From an uncultured Armatimonadota bacterium (GTDB lineage: Bacteria > Armatimonadota > Fimbriimonadia > Fimbriimonadales > Fimbriimonadaceae): 55,104 nt of DNA. Below, piece by piece: positions 17,822-27,083 of the stretch. Every line of letters begins with the position of its first letter. Position 1 is the first letter of the stretch. The translations under genes were made by a program, and so were the position numbers. The stretch covers positions 1 to 55,104 of the forward strand of contig CAIYLG010000018.1 of assembly GCA_903927025.1 (NCBI GenBank), in the 5' to 3' direction. The notes beneath the pieces are model-generated. The model had not been told where the DNA came from. It did not search any database and worked only from the letters and a program-made list of their open reading frames with translations.

Positions 17822-18232
17822 ATGAATCCGCGATCCGGACAAGCCTTAGTTTGGACCGCGATCATCGTCGCCGCCGGGCTTGTCATCCGTCGGGCTCCGC
17901 TCCACCTGCCGCAGGTCGTGACCAAATTCGGAGGTTCCGTTCTTTGGGGAGCGATGGTCTATGCCAGCTTCGTCGTTCTTCTCCCAAGACGACGCCCACT
18001 GGAAGTTGGCATTGCCGCAAGCCTATTCACCCTCGCGGTCGAACTGTTTAAACTCGTTCATGCGCCCGCGCTAGACTCTTTTCGGCTCACCCTCGCGGGT
18101 CAGCTCCTCATCGGGAGATTCTTCTCCTACGCAGATATCCTCGCCTATTGGGTCGCGATTGCAGTGTTCGCCGTGGCGGACAATTCGAGGGGATCGCGAG
18201 GGAACAAGGGTCTGGCTGAGCGGATCGAGTGA
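17822..18232 (+). CDS. DUF2809 membrane protein
   Basis: 136 residues from the ATG at 17822 (GTG at 17807 is an alternative). Four membrane segments are predicted. The patterns GLVIRRAPLHLP, FGGSVLWGAMVYASFVVLLPRR, AVELFKLV, LDSFRLTLAGQLLIGRFFSYADILAYWVA are typical of DUF2809, a small inner-membrane family of unknown function. It likely forms an operon with the preceding acetyltransferase. It ends five bases before the convergent WD40 gene. Confidence 0.82.
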   Translation: MNPRSGQALVWTAIIVAAGLVIRRAPLHLPQVVTKFGGSVLWGAMVYASFVVLLPRRRPLEVGIAASLFTLAVELFKLVHAPALDSFRLTLAGQLLIGRFFSYADILAYWVAIAVFAVADNSRGSRGNKGLAERIE

Positions 18233-18237
18233 ATGCC

Positions 18238-20070
18238 TCACTTTGTCCCGGCGGTACTTGGAGCCGATGCGGTGGGGATCATGGCATCGGTCGACGTGTC
18301 TGCATTGATGAGTGGCGAATCTGCCTGGAATGAGTAGGTTCCGCGATTGATTCGATCAGCAAGGTTCGGCACATAGTAGCGCGTTCCAACAACCTCGCTA
18401 AACGGAATCCCGAGGGCACCGGTGGGAATGCGGAGCGCAAAGTGACCATGACGGGGATGGGCGCCTTCTGATGAATCGTAACGTCCGTCTCGAGAAATTG
18501 TCAGCCAAGTGTCGTCTCGAAAACTGAGCGTCCGATAGAGAAACTGGCCCGTCTTGAGGTCCCAGAATCGGAAGGTGCCGTCATTCGTTGCGACACGGGT
18601 GCCATCTTGCGAGAAGAAGGCAAATTCCCCTTCCCCTGTCTGTACGCCAAGATTGTGCAGCAGCCTGCCGCTGCGAACATCCCAAAGCTTTATCGCTCGG
18701 TCGGCTAACCTCGTCACCACTCGCTTTTTGTCTGGAGACAGTCGTGCGCCGGTGAAGTTAGATGACCGCACGTTTGGGCAAAGGGCCCGGACATCCTCCC
18801 AAGGCTCAAGATAGCCGCCTGCATAGGTCGCCCGAGGTTGCTTGGAAAGTGGCAGGACAGCGCCAAGTGCACCGGAAGGTTGGTACTCCACCTGCCTGTA
18901 AGGAGTCTCACTGCTTAGTTCCTTCAGAATTCCGCCAAGGTTCTCAAAAGTGAATCCCTGAAGAACTTGGATCAAGCGCCCACTATGGACGTCCCAGATT
19001 CGTGCGGTCCCATCCTTGGAAGCACTCAGAAGACGCTTTCCGTCGGGCGAAAAACGTACGGTAAGGAGCCTCAGTGTGTGGCCCCTCATGCGGTGAAGGA
19101 GCTTTCCGGTTGCAATATCCCACAAGACCACGGTCTTATCGAGCATGCCCGCCGCCAAGGTCTTGCTGTCGGGAGAGAACCGACACTCCTGCGCCACCCA
19201 ATCTGGATTCCCGAAACTACGGAGGAGCTTTCCGGTAGCCAGCATCCAGACCTTAATTGAGTGGGCATCGGCCGCCGCAATATATCGCCCGTTCGGCGAA
19301 TACTGTGGTTCGCTCAAATCGTCGACGTGTCCCCCAAGCGTTCTTATTGCCTTTCCAGTTTGCGAGTCCCACAACTTAATGTGACCGGGAAACGTGACGA
19401 GTCGATCCCGCTTAAACTCGTCGGCCTTTCTCACGACGCCGACAATCAATCGCCCGTCAGGAGAAAAATGCTCATCGTCACGATCATCTGAGTCGTCGAC
19501 GCTGTATCGAACCAATCCGGTTTTGAGATCGACGACGTCGGTCGTGTGTTCCTTACGACCTTGTATCGGAATCAATGAGCCCGCGTTCGAAAAATCTCCG
19601 ATGAGCGGGCGATGGGGCTTTCCATCAATGACCTCAATAAGCTTCCCGGTTCGGTCATCCCAAACACGAGATCGCCCATCATCGTCGGTGGTGAACACTT
19701 TGGAAGAATCGTTGGAATACCAGGCGCTGCTGATTTGTAGGTAGACGTTCCCATAGGTGTGAATCAGCTCTCCAGTGGCAACATCCCATTCCGGTGCTCC
19801 AACGTACTTTCCATAGGCGATGACTCGTGAGCCATCAGGGGAAAGATGAACATTAGCCGGGTAGTACATATCGCCCTTCAGCGCATAGAGCATGTCTCCA
19901 GTGACTGGATCCCACACCCTCGGACCTCCTTCCCCAAAAGTAATGACCCGCGACCCGTCCTTGGACCAGATGGCGAGGTTGATCCAAGCATCATCAACCA
20001 CCAGCTGTGCCTTTCCTTGAGGCAATACTCCACCTTTACAAATCCAAATTGCTAAGAATGCCAGCACCAT
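18238..20070 (-). CDS. exported WD40-repeat protein
   Basis: 610 residues from the ATG at 20070, chosen because MVLAFLAIWICKGGVLPQGKA is a plausible signal peptide; a TTG at 20169 would add 33 residues. About a dozen WD40 units follow (FSPDGKRLLSASKDGTARIWDVHSG and similar), enough for two propellers. The C-terminal FRDDTWLTISRDGRYDSSEGA...VVGTRYYVPNL is the tail usually found in bacterial WD40-caspase proteins, but no caspase or other effector domain is present. It may be a scaffold that partners with another protein. Confidence 0.85.
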   Translation of the reverse strand: MVLAFLAIWICKGGVLPQGKAQLVVDDAWINLAIWSKDGSRVITFGEGGPRVWDPVTGDMLYALKGDMYYPANVHLSPDGSRVIAYGKYVGAPEWDVATGELIHTYGNVYLQISSAWYSNDSSKVFTTDDDGRSRVWDDRTGKLIEVIDGKPHRPLIGDFSNAGSLIPIQGRKEHTTDVVDLKTGLVRYSVDDSDDRDDEHFSPDGRLIVGVVRKADEFKRDRLVTFPGHIKLWDSQTGKAIRTLGGHVDDLSEPQYSPNGRYIAAADAHSIKVWMLATGKLLRSFGNPDWVAQECRFSPDSKTLAAGMLDKTVVLWDIATGKLLHRMRGHTLRLLTVRFSPDGKRLLSASKDGTARIWDVHSGRLIQVLQGFTFENLGGILKELSSETPYRQVEYQPSGALGAVLPLSKQPRATYAGGYLEPWEDVRALCPNVRSSNFTGARLSPDKKRVVTRLADRAIKLWDVRSGRLLHNLGVQTGEGEFAFFSQDGTRVATNDGTFRFWDLKTGQFLYRTLSFRDDTWLTISRDGRYDSSEGAHPRHGHFALRIPTGALGIPFSEVVGTRYYVPNLADRINRGTYSFQADSPLINADTSTDAMIPTASAPSTAGTK

Positions 20071-20228
20071 ATCCAACCGCTCCAAGTTACGGACGTTTTG
20101 GAGCCTGAGGAGCCACATGAATATTGATGAAACGGCATCCCAGAACTGGTTTCCGATTTTTCTGGCCAAAGTCAGGGGCCAGCACTCAGGATTCGGACCC
20201 AGCCAAATTACAGTGATATGATAGGACG

Positions 20229-20894
20229 ATGAGGCGTTCCTTCATCTGTCCGGCCGCAGCCGCCCTAATTGCCGCCATCGCCTTAGGCTGCAAGCACTCA
20301 GATTCTGGAGCCGTCGTTACCGCGCCCCACAAGCAATCGGCGTCATCACGTGCTGGTTGGATGGACGTTTCGAGTTCTGGCTTCACGATCTCGCTTCCTG
20401 CAGACATGAAGGTCAAGGACTTGAGCCAGGCGGATGTCGACAACATGATGGACAAGGCTAAACAGAAGCGCCCCAACGAGGTCAAAGTGCTAAACGCACT
20501 GAAGAAGGATGCCGCCAAGGGTGAACTCAAGTTGGTTGCCACGCTTAAACATGCTTCGGCAACTGGATTCCACAATGCCTTTTCCGTTTTGGTCGTGCCC
20601 AATTCGAGCGCCAAATCGGACGACGATCTCCTAAATGCCAACAAGAGGTCTCTCGAGAAGATTTCGGAGCCTGGCTCTGTTGTTGGGAGCAAGGTTACGT
20701 TGCCCAGCGGCCCGGCTGTCATGATGCAGTCGAGCCGATCTCGCCCGAATGGAGCCAACACGGAAGCAACCTCCTACCTGATCGTTCATGACAATCAGAT
20801 TTATGTCTTTAGCTTCGTGAGCCGCTCCGGTGACAAGGATGAGTGGAGAGCGACAGCCCAGTCTTCAATGGAATCCGTGAAGTTCGGCCCTTAG
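20229..20894 (+). CDS. lipoprotein with DcrB/PsbP-like domain
   Basis: 221 residues. MRRSFICPAAAALIAAIALGCKHS is a lipoprotein signal (lipobox ALGC). The mature part contains GFTISLPADMKV near residue 53 and YLIVHDNQIYVFSFVSR...WRATAQSSMESVKFGP at the end. This is the layout of DUF1795/DcrB and PsbP-like alpha-beta domains. They are envelope proteins without known catalysis. The ribosome-binding site AGGA precedes the ATG. It is divergent from the WD40 gene. Confidence 0.8.
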   Translation: MRRSFICPAAAALIAAIALGCKHSDSGAVVTAPHKQSASSRAGWMDVSSSGFTISLPADMKVKDLSQADVDNMMDKAKQKRPNEVKVLNALKKDAAKGELKLVATLKHASATGFHNAFSVLVVPNSSAKSDDDLLNANKRSLEKISEPGSVVGSKVTLPSGPAVMMQSSRSRPNGANTEATSYLIVHDNQIYVFSFVSRSGDKDEWRATAQSSMESVKFGP

Positions 20895-20937
20895 GCGTTA
20901 AGTCTTCACAGCGCCCAGCAAGCGCTCAGCCGTCATG

Positions 20938-21945
20938 TCACTGCTTTTCAAGGTGCTTGGTTATCACATTTCTCAGCACCCAGCCCGACTTCTGCTTCAC
21001 TAATTGAATGACGACTCCGTACCGAGGATGACGCCTCGAGACAAGCGTTGCCTCGCCGGATGGGTCGACATTAATAGCTTCATGGTCGATGGCAGATCTC
21101 AATCGGCTGAGGAAAGCCTTGCGATTGGAATTGTCCGGGACCATCGCCTTCAGTACGGCACGGTTGTTCTGTGAGACGGCCGTTACGAGCCGATCGATCG
21201 CCCAAAGCTGGTCGTGATTGGGCGTCGTCCTCACCAAGACATACCGCCCGCCTTGAAACTCCCAGGTCTTTTCACATGTCGGCAAGGACAGCCGTCCCGC
21301 CTGGATCGTTACGTAGTCCTCTTTCGCGGATTGGCGGCATTCCACCGTAAGCGAAGATCCGTTGACGAACCCGAATGGCAGCCCATCACCCTCAATTTGA
21401 ATACGCTGATCCATTCTTGGCCCCTTCACGGTGTCCTTGAAAACATAGATCTCAGCATCCATCCACTTTTGCGAATGGTAGACGGCATCGTGACCCACGC
21501 CGACAAGGTGGGTGCCCCGCCGGCGCCAAACTCCATAAACCGGTCCGATCATGCGGTCGGGATTCAGCGGAATGGCACGCGCCCCAACGCGCCCATGGAG
21601 CACGCCTATCCAGTAAGTGAGTCTTGGCGAATCTGCGGCACCCGTCGGCTCTAGGACCGCCATCGCTTCTCGTTGGGAGCCATCGACCTTAGAAAGCCCA
21701 GGCATCGGCACGTCTTCTGACCTGTCTTCTGCCACCTGGAATAGGTTTGAGTCCTCCCCAATCGCGTTGAGCTTTTCTCTCAGCTGAGCGGTTGGCAAGT
21801 CCAAATCTGCAGGCTTCAGGCGCTTCGTGAGAGCATAGACAATCTTCGGCGATACATCGGGTCCGATCGACTGTGCTGATGAAATTCCAGAAAGAATTGA
21901 AGGGCCAAATGCCAGCAGTAAACCAACCCGCCAGCTCAACCTCAT
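20938..21945 (-). CDS. secreted hypothetical protein
   Basis: 335 residues from the ATG at 21945, where MRLSWRVGLLLAFGPSILSGISSAQ forms a signal peptide; upstream starts would add atypical sequence. The mature protein has AVSQNNRAVLKAMVPDNSNRKAFLSRLRSAIDHEAINVDP and ends with a domain that looks NTF2/DUF4878-like (ATLVSRRHPRYGVVIQLVKQKSGWVLRNV). That comparison is weak. No catalytic motif is seen. It is divergent from the large glycoside hydrolase gene. Confidence 0.7.
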   Translation of the reverse strand: MRLSWRVGLLLAFGPSILSGISSAQSIGPDVSPKIVYALTKRLKPADLDLPTAQLREKLNAIGEDSNLFQVAEDRSEDVPMPGLSKVDGSQREAMAVLEPTGAADSPRLTYWIGVLHGRVGARAIPLNPDRMIGPVYGVWRRRGTHLVGVGHDAVYHSQKWMDAEIYVFKDTVKGPRMDQRIQIEGDGLPFGFVNGSSLTVECRQSAKEDYVTIQAGRLSLPTCEKTWEFQGGRYVLVRTTPNHDQLWAIDRLVTAVSQNNRAVLKAMVPDNSNRKAFLSRLRSAIDHEAINVDPSGEATLVSRRHPRYGVVIQLVKQKSGWVLRNVITKHLEKQ

Positions 21946-22095
21946 TCCTCGTGTTTTACCCACGAACCTCGCTGCACAATTGGACTGGTGTTTCATTGAG
22001 ACCTTCGTGTACATCCCTTCAGCCAAAGCGGCATCGGTACAACGCCAACTCCCTTCACTCCACACTCTCATCACCATTTGCACCTCAGAGCAACC

Positions 22096-22101
22096 TATAA
22101 T
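22096..22101 (+). promoter_or_regulatory. consensus -10 box TATAAT
   Basis: A perfect TATAAT lies 17 bases before the TTG at 22113 and 32 bases before the TTG at 22128. The spacing suits transcription start near 22108 and a very short leader for the glycoside hydrolase gene. No good -35 element is visible. Confidence 0.4.
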
Positions 22102-22112
22102 CCCAACGTGAA

Positions 22113-24434
22113 TTGGGTGGGCAACCGTTGATCGTTTCCTGTTTTGCTTTGATCGCCGCGATGACTGGCTCTTCGGGAGCCTTGCTGAAGGGGGGAGACT
22201 TTCAGCTTCAGCTTGATGAAGCCGGATACGTAAGCTCGGTTCGTATCGACAGTGGACCGAACCTTGTCCCCTCCGGAACCCGGTCACCGATTCTCAGTTT
22301 GCGGTCGGCCGGTCAGCTTCTTGCCCCCACTTCTGCTCATTGGAATCCAAAATCGAGCTCCCTCACCTTGGATTTCAAGGGACATCGCGTCCAACTCAAA
22401 GTTGTCGAGAAGCCTTCCCATATCGCCTTTGAGATCACGAAGGTGACCCCCGCCTTTGACGTAGACGTCGCCGTCTGGGGAAGCTACGCAACGACCTTGG
22501 GAGATGAGATTGGAGAGACCATCGGCGTCGCCCAGGGCAAGGGATACGCGGTCGGACTTCAGGTTCTGAATCCCAAGACGCTCGGAGGGTTGCCATCCGA
22601 TGAGGACGATGTCGAGCACGGGTTTCAATATCCCGACCCAGCTTCTAACCCAACAAGCCACATCGAAAGTTACCGAGGCGATACGGCTAAGCCAACCGCT
22701 TTCGGATCCGTGCTCCAGGCATACGTCCGAAATCGAAGCAAGACTCGCGTGATTGCCAACTGGGGGCACGCCTTCTACACCGCTCCCGGGTTCAAAGATG
22801 GAGGGCTGATCGGCAGCAGGATCGCGCTCTTCGGATGCCGCTCAGCAGATGCATTGGGGACGATTGGGAAGATCGAACAAGCAGAAGGGCTTCCCCACCC
22901 GATGATGGACGGCGTCTGGGCAAAACACAGCCCAACCGCACATGAGTCGTATCTAATCATGCCGTACGACGTGAAGAACCTGAATGAGTGCCTGGCCGTC
23001 ACCAAGGCAGCAGGGTTGAAGTACCTCTACTCGCCCGATGACGGCTTTGAGAGCTGGGGACACTTCGTCTTGAAAAAGGATCGATTTCCCGATAACTGGA
23101 AAAGCCTTAAGGAGTGCGTCGACCGCGCCAAGACAGAAGGAGTTCGTTTGGGAATCCACACCCTCTCCAACTTTATCACGCCAAATGACCCTTATGTAAC
23201 GCCGGTTCCTGATCGCCGTTTGGCACAAGTTGGGGCCTCCAAACTCGCCCAGGGTCTAGCGGAAAAAGCCGGCGAGGTCTTAATTGAAGACCCCAGGTTC
23301 TTCAACCAGATGTCCAACAATACGCTGAAGACCGTTCGAGTTGGCGATGAGCTGATCCAATACGACTCCGTCTCAACAATGGCGCCATGGAAACTCCTCA
23401 AATGCAAGCGAGGAGCGTTTGGTACCCACGCTCGCACTCACCGAAACGGTGCAGAGATTGTGAAGCTGATGGATCACGGCTACGGCACGTTCCTCACCAA
23501 CGCTGCGCTCAGCGCGGAGGTAGCTTCCAACGTCGCGAAGCTCTTCAGCGAAACAGGATTACAGCAGCTTTCGATGGACGGCCTCGAGGGCAATTGGTCG
23601 ACCGGCATGGGGCAATATGGCCCTGCCCTGTTCGCCAAGACTTGGTACGACCATCTTTCGCCTGAACTGCATGGTCAGGTCATCAACGACGCAAGCATGC
23701 CGGGCGCCTATATCTGGCACATCCAAACCCGCGACAACTGGGGAGAGCCCTGGTACGCAGGGTTTCGGCAGAGCCAGACCCAATACCGGCTGGACAACCA
23801 GCGATACTTCCACCGAAATCTGATGCCGGGGATGCTGGGCTGGTTCAGCCTCCGGCCTGAGACGACCCTTGAGGATGTGCAGTGGCTCTTGGCCCGCGCC
23901 GCCGGTTTTGATGCCGGTTTCTGTCTCGTGACGGATCTCAAGTCAATCAGTGCCAACCCGCAGTCAAGCGAGATCCTTGCGGCCGTGAAGGCGTGGGAAT
24001 CCGCGCGAAGGAGTCACATTTTTTCAAAGGAGCTCCTCATCGGGCTCCAATCGGTTGCCGAAGAGTTTGAGCTGTCGCAGGTCGGAAGGCATCATTGGTC
24101 GCTTCAGCGCATCGAATCGCTCAAGGCCGAAGTTCGCTCCTCACCGTTCGAGACCAAGTTCAACATTTCGACCTCGGGTTTCGGGTTAAGAACGATCCTC
24201 CAAATTCCTGCTGAAGCCTCCCTGGCCGACTGGAATGTTTCGGTGGACGGGGTCCCCATTGGAGGGGGTCATTCGACGACCGAGCGTACCCAGCGAATGA
24301 CCTTTGACCTCGCCCACCTGTCGATCGGGGAACATACGCTGAGAATTGAGGGGAAGCTCAAGGGCGCGATAAACCTCGAAATTCGTAGTCCGCGAGGATT
24401 GCCGCGCGAGCTTGAGTCGTCACTCGGCGTCTAG
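22113..24434 (+). CDS. exported clan-D-like glycoside hydrolase
   Basis: 773 residues from the TTG at 22113; the TTG at 22128 after GGGTGGG is equally possible. A signal peptide ends near residue 23. After a beta-sandwich N-terminal domain, residues about 270-620 form a probable TIM barrel: GLKYLYSPDDGFESWGHF, VRLGIHTLSNFITPNDPYVTPVPD, LSMDGLEGNWSTGMGQYG. These resemble alpha-galactosidase-like (GH27/31/36-type) barrels found in Bacteroidetes and Verrucomicrobia. SPDDG and MDGLEG are candidate catalytic acids. The substrate is unknown; the exact CAZy family could not be settled. It overlaps the next convergent gene by 15 bases. Confidence 0.75.
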   Translation: MGGQPLIVSCFALIAAMTGSSGALLKGGDFQLQLDEAGYVSSVRIDSGPNLVPSGTRSPILSLRSAGQLLAPTSAHWNPKSSSLTLDFKGHRVQLKVVEKPSHIAFEITKVTPAFDVDVAVWGSYATTLGDEIGETIGVAQGKGYAVGLQVLNPKTLGGLPSDEDDVEHGFQYPDPASNPTSHIESYRGDTAKPTAFGSVLQAYVRNRSKTRVIANWGHAFYTAPGFKDGGLIGSRIALFGCRSADALGTIGKIEQAEGLPHPMMDGVWAKHSPTAHESYLIMPYDVKNLNECLAVTKAAGLKYLYSPDDGFESWGHFVLKKDRFPDNWKSLKECVDRAKTEGVRLGIHTLSNFITPNDPYVTPVPDRRLAQVGASKLAQGLAEKAGEVLIEDPRFFNQMSNNTLKTVRVGDELIQYDSVSTMAPWKLLKCKRGAFGTHARTHRNGAEIVKLMDHGYGTFLTNAALSAEVASNVAKLFSETGLQQLSMDGLEGNWSTGMGQYGPALFAKTWYDHLSPELHGQVINDASMPGAYIWHIQTRDNWGEPWYAGFRQSQTQYRLDNQRYFHRNLMPGMLGWFSLRPETTLEDVQWLLARAAGFDAGFCLVTDLKSISANPQSSEILAAVKAWESARRSHIFSKELLIGLQSVAEEFELSQVGRHHWSLQRIESLKAEVRSSPFETKFNISTSGFGLRTILQIPAEASLADWNVSVDGVPIGGGHSTTERTQRMTFDLAHLSIGEHTLRIEGKLKGAINLEIRSPRGLPRELESSLGV

Positions 24435-24824
24435 GTGAACTTCTTCGAAATCTGCCTCGCCTGCCAGAAGCTTCTCAACTTCAATAGCAAGGGTGTTCTC
24501 TGAGGTCCTTTTGAGCAGGCGGTCCTTTAGCGATGGTCTCTGTTCGATGAAGATACGCCATTCACCGTAGTCAGGTCGTTTTGGATCTCCATCAGATACC
24601 CCTGAAGACCCCACAAAGTAGTTATCTGCGCTACGACGAGGCATCAATGCCCAGCCCCAATCTTCTTGAAAGGGTTCGTCGACAACGTATCCGGCCAACG
24701 CCAATTTATCGTGAAGCCAAGCCAAGAAGTCTTCACCAAAGCAACAGTCGTTGATAAAGTCGGGACCGATTTTGCTGAGGTTGAATCGACCCGTCTTAAA
24801 GAGGATGTTCACCATCTTAGGCAT
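24420..24824 (-). CDS. conserved hypothetical cytoplasmic protein
   Basis: 134 residues. FNLSKIGPDFINDCCFGEDFLAWLHDKLALAGY, then PFQEDWGWALMPRR and EWRIFIEQRPSLKDRLLKR, give a compact alpha-beta protein that recurs in diverse bacteria without a known role. There is no signal or membrane segment. It follows the serine hydrolase by 27 bases on the same strand, so both may be one transcript. The 3' end overlaps the glycoside hydrolase gene by 15 bases. Confidence 0.75.
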   Translation of the reverse strand: MPKMVNILFKTGRFNLSKIGPDFINDCCFGEDFLAWLHDKLALAGYVVDEPFQEDWGWALMPRRSADNYFVGSSGVSDGDPKRPDYGEWRIFIEQRPSLKDRLLKRTSENTLAIEVEKLLAGEADFEEVHLDAE

Positions 24825-24851
24825 AGTCCTATTTACTCAATCGTGAGGGTC

Positions 24852-26201
24852 TTAGCGCTCCCAAACTTCAAAAAGCAGGCGCCGGACCCGCCCGTTGTCC
24901 AACCTGAAGCCGGTGATTTTCTCACTCTGCCGTTCAAAGGTCATCTCCCCGATTGGATGGGCGTTGAAAATATCCTCACCCACAGGCTGCAGCATGGCAA
25001 CACCTTTCGGGAAAGCCATCTTGAGTCCGTCCTCGGACTGCGAGATGCGGTAAATCACACCAAGTTCATCACTGTAGTAGTCCCCAACATAGCCGGAGTG
25101 ATCGTCGATGCCTAGGTGGAATTCAGCAGGTGTCATGGGCGCGTCGCTGGCGCCCTCCACAACAGAGTTCATCAGGTCACCGAGGAAGAGGTCAGCGACT
25201 TTGTTGACGATCAGATTCGCATTGAATGAACCCAGATTTGCGAAAGCAATGACTGTAAACCTCTGATCGGGAAAGCGCCGGTAGGCGGTCCTAAACCCGG
25301 CGTCAGCCCCATCATGGCCCACCGTTCGGAGACCGCGATAACGACCGTGAATGATCCCTGAAGCGTAGTCGAGTTCGCTTCCATCGTTCAGCCGTCCACC
25401 CTTGTGCATCTCCGCGATGAGGGCGGCATCGCCAACCGTGGGAGTGTCGAAATTCTGGTCCCACAGTGCCAGGTCGTTCACCGTGGTGAAGAGGCTAGTA
25501 GCCCCGATGTTGGCAAATTGGAGCGGAGAGTTGGCAAACGTGCCGTCCGATTTGGACGCATAGCTATAGGCGCGGCCCTTCACGATTTCGGTGTTGTCGT
25601 CATGAAAGTGGGTGTGCGCCATGCCCAGTGGAACAAAGATTCGCTCCTGGCAGAACTGCCGCAGAGAAAGCCCAGAAACCCGCTTGGTGATGAGACCCAA
25701 CAGGGTGTAGCCGGTATTCGAATAGCTCATCTCAGTTCCGAGTTCGAAGTTGAGCTCCCGCTGACGCCACACCATCTTGAGGATATCTTCCTCCGTAATC
25801 ACGTCTCCCGACCTCCAGCCAGCAAGCCCAAGCAGGTTCCACTGATCCCGCAAGCCGCTGGTGTGGTGAATCAAGTGGCGGATCGTCATGCAAGATCCAA
25901 AGTCGTCAAGTTCAGGCAGGTGCTTTCGAACGTCGTCGTCCAGGCTCAGCTTCCCCTCAGAGGCGAGGAGCTGAACGGCAAAGGCAGTGAACTGCTTCGA
26001 AATGGAGGCCACGTGGTAAATCGTGTCGGGCTCGTTGGGAATCCCATACTCAAGGTTCGCCATCCCAAAACCCTTCTGATAGATCACTTCACCGTTGCAG
26101 ATGATCGCAACCGTGCACCCCGGGGAATCGGGCTTATCCCACTCCGCAAACAGGGTGTCGACCAACGGTGTGAGTTGTGGCAGGTTGAGGGAAGGAGTCA
26201 T
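24852..26201 (-). CDS. beta-lactamase class C-like serine hydrolase
   Basis: 449 residues. The penicillin-binding/class C fold is shown by the S-x-x-K motif SISK at residues 66-69 and by Y-S-N at 160-162. HDGADAGFRTA supplies the KTG-equivalent H-D-G. A C-terminal lipocalin-like domain (YVGDYYSDELGVIYRISQSEDG) follows. Such enzymes hydrolyse esters or peptides, often D-amino acid peptides. A true beta-lactamase role is unlikely because there is no signal peptide. It is probably co-transcribed with the 134-aa gene downstream. Confidence 0.9.
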   Translation of the reverse strand: MTPSLNLPQLTPLVDTLFAEWDKPDSPGCTVAIICNGEVIYQKGFGMANLEYGIPNEPDTIYHVASISKQFTAFAVQLLASEGKLSLDDDVRKHLPELDDFGSCMTIRHLIHHTSGLRDQWNLLGLAGWRSGDVITEEDILKMVWRQRELNFELGTEMSYSNTGYTLLGLITKRVSGLSLRQFCQERIFVPLGMAHTHFHDDNTEIVKGRAYSYASKSDGTFANSPLQFANIGATSLFTTVNDLALWDQNFDTPTVGDAALIAEMHKGGRLNDGSELDYASGIIHGRYRGLRTVGHDGADAGFRTAYRRFPDQRFTVIAFANLGSFNANLIVNKVADLFLGDLMNSVVEGASDAPMTPAEFHLGIDDHSGYVGDYYSDELGVIYRISQSEDGLKMAFPKGVAMLQPVGEDIFNAHPIGEMTFERQSEKITGFRLDNGRVRRLLFEVWER

Positions 26202-26278
26202 CTGTGAGAAGCATATCCCTTTAACTGCGATAGGACCCTATTCGCTCGAAGGCGGCAAGAACACGGACTACTCGCTGG

Positions 26279-26602
26279 TTAGGCCTTCTCAACGGTAGCT
26301 TTCAAGGTCTCAATACCTTGATAAAGCCTCATTGAGCCTGGATTCAGCGAGGAGAAACCGCGCCCTAGATACCAGTCGAAAGCCTGATCGCTGTCAGCGA
26401 TGGGTTCAATTGCAAAACATCCCACAGTCTCTGATGCTTCGATCGCCCTTTCAGCCGCGCATTTCAGCAAAAGTGATCCTATACCGCGTCCCTGAAGCGA
26501 CGAATCCGCAGCCAATTGCCCAACATGAAGCACCGGCATTGGATACCGCGGCAGTCGTGACCTTGCTTCATCGGTGAGGTTCTCGAAAACGACGCTTCCC
26601 AT
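26279..26602 (-). pseudogene. GNAT toxin, C-terminal part (interrupted)
   Basis: 107 residues that continue, in the same frame, the fragment at 26606-26788. They carry VVFENLTDEARSRLPRYPMPVLHVGQLAADSSLQGRGIGSLLLKCA, which holds the intact acetyl-CoA motif of TacT/AtaT-type toxins, and the C-terminal WYLGRGF. Such toxins acetylate the amino group of charged tRNA and stop translation. The two parts are separated by a single TGA (26606-26608). An ATG two codons later could let ribosomes restart. Confidence 0.85.
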
Positions 26603-26605
26603 CGA

Positions 26606-26788
26606 TCAGGTTACGTAGCCAAGAATCCGAGTTTGACCTTCCTCGACCGCGACCCAAGTCTTGCTGTAGTTCAGGTCAGCATGCTTTCTGGCGCGCAGCT
26701 GGAGGAAGTCGTTTTGTGCGGACTTTCTACAGTCAAATCCTCTGCAGTCGTGAGTTTTTGTGAGGAGCTCAACACCAACTTTTCCCAC
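26606..26788 (-). pseudogene. GNAT toxin, N-terminal part ending at premature TGA
   Basis: 60 residues from a GTG one base after the antitoxin stop. GFDCRKSAQNDFLQLRARKHADLNYSKTWVAVEEGQTRILGYVT is the N-terminal half of the DUF1778-associated GNAT toxin, normally continuing as GYYTLSxGSV. Here GYVT is followed by TGA, then S-M-G-S-V in the same frame, so one nonsense change splits an otherwise intact ~169-aa toxin. Confidence 0.85.
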
Positions 26789-26789
26789 C

Positions 26790-27065
26790 TCAGAGAGTTA
26801 CATGAGTGTGCATGAGCTTGACCAAAGACTTGGATGGCTTTGCCGGACTCTCTAAAATCTTGAGAAACGCGTCCCGCTCGCGGTCACTCATAACCGTCTG
26901 TTCAAATTCCAACTTGATCTGGCGGCCCTTTGCAACTAGAATCTCTGTTGCAAATGATGTGAATGACGCACCAACGAGCGCGGCCGCTTCCTCAACTTCG
27001 CTCTTGAGGTGGGCTGGCATCCGAAATTCCACACGCGCGGTTTCAAGGGATCGTGTGTTATCCAT
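26790..27065 (-). CDS. DUF1778 (TacA-type) antitoxin
   Basis: 91 residues. ARVEFRMPAHLKSEVEEAAALVGASFTSFATEILVAKG is a ribbon-helix-helix DNA-binding domain of DUF1778. The C-terminal tail (FLKILESPAKPSKSLVKLM) is the toxin-wrapping arm with the usual FLKxLxxPxKPxxxL pattern. It should repress its own promoter and neutralise the GNAT toxin that follows after one base. Its toxin is interrupted here while the antitoxin is intact. Confidence 0.92.
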   Translation of the reverse strand: MDNTRSLETARVEFRMPAHLKSEVEEAAALVGASFTSFATEILVAKGRQIKLEFEQTVMSDRERDAFLKILESPAKPSKSLVKLMHTHVTL

Positions 27066-27083
27066 CTTTGCCTAAGAATCAAT

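Noticed and set aside
24852-26201. Antibiotic-resistance beta-lactamase
   Set aside because: The class C-like motifs fit general serine hydrolases, and the protein has no signal peptide.
26606-26608. TGA in the GNAT toxin considered as a selenocysteine codon
   Set aside because: Homologous toxins have Leu or similar here, no SECIS-like hairpin is evident, and the toxin chemistry does not use Cys or Sec.
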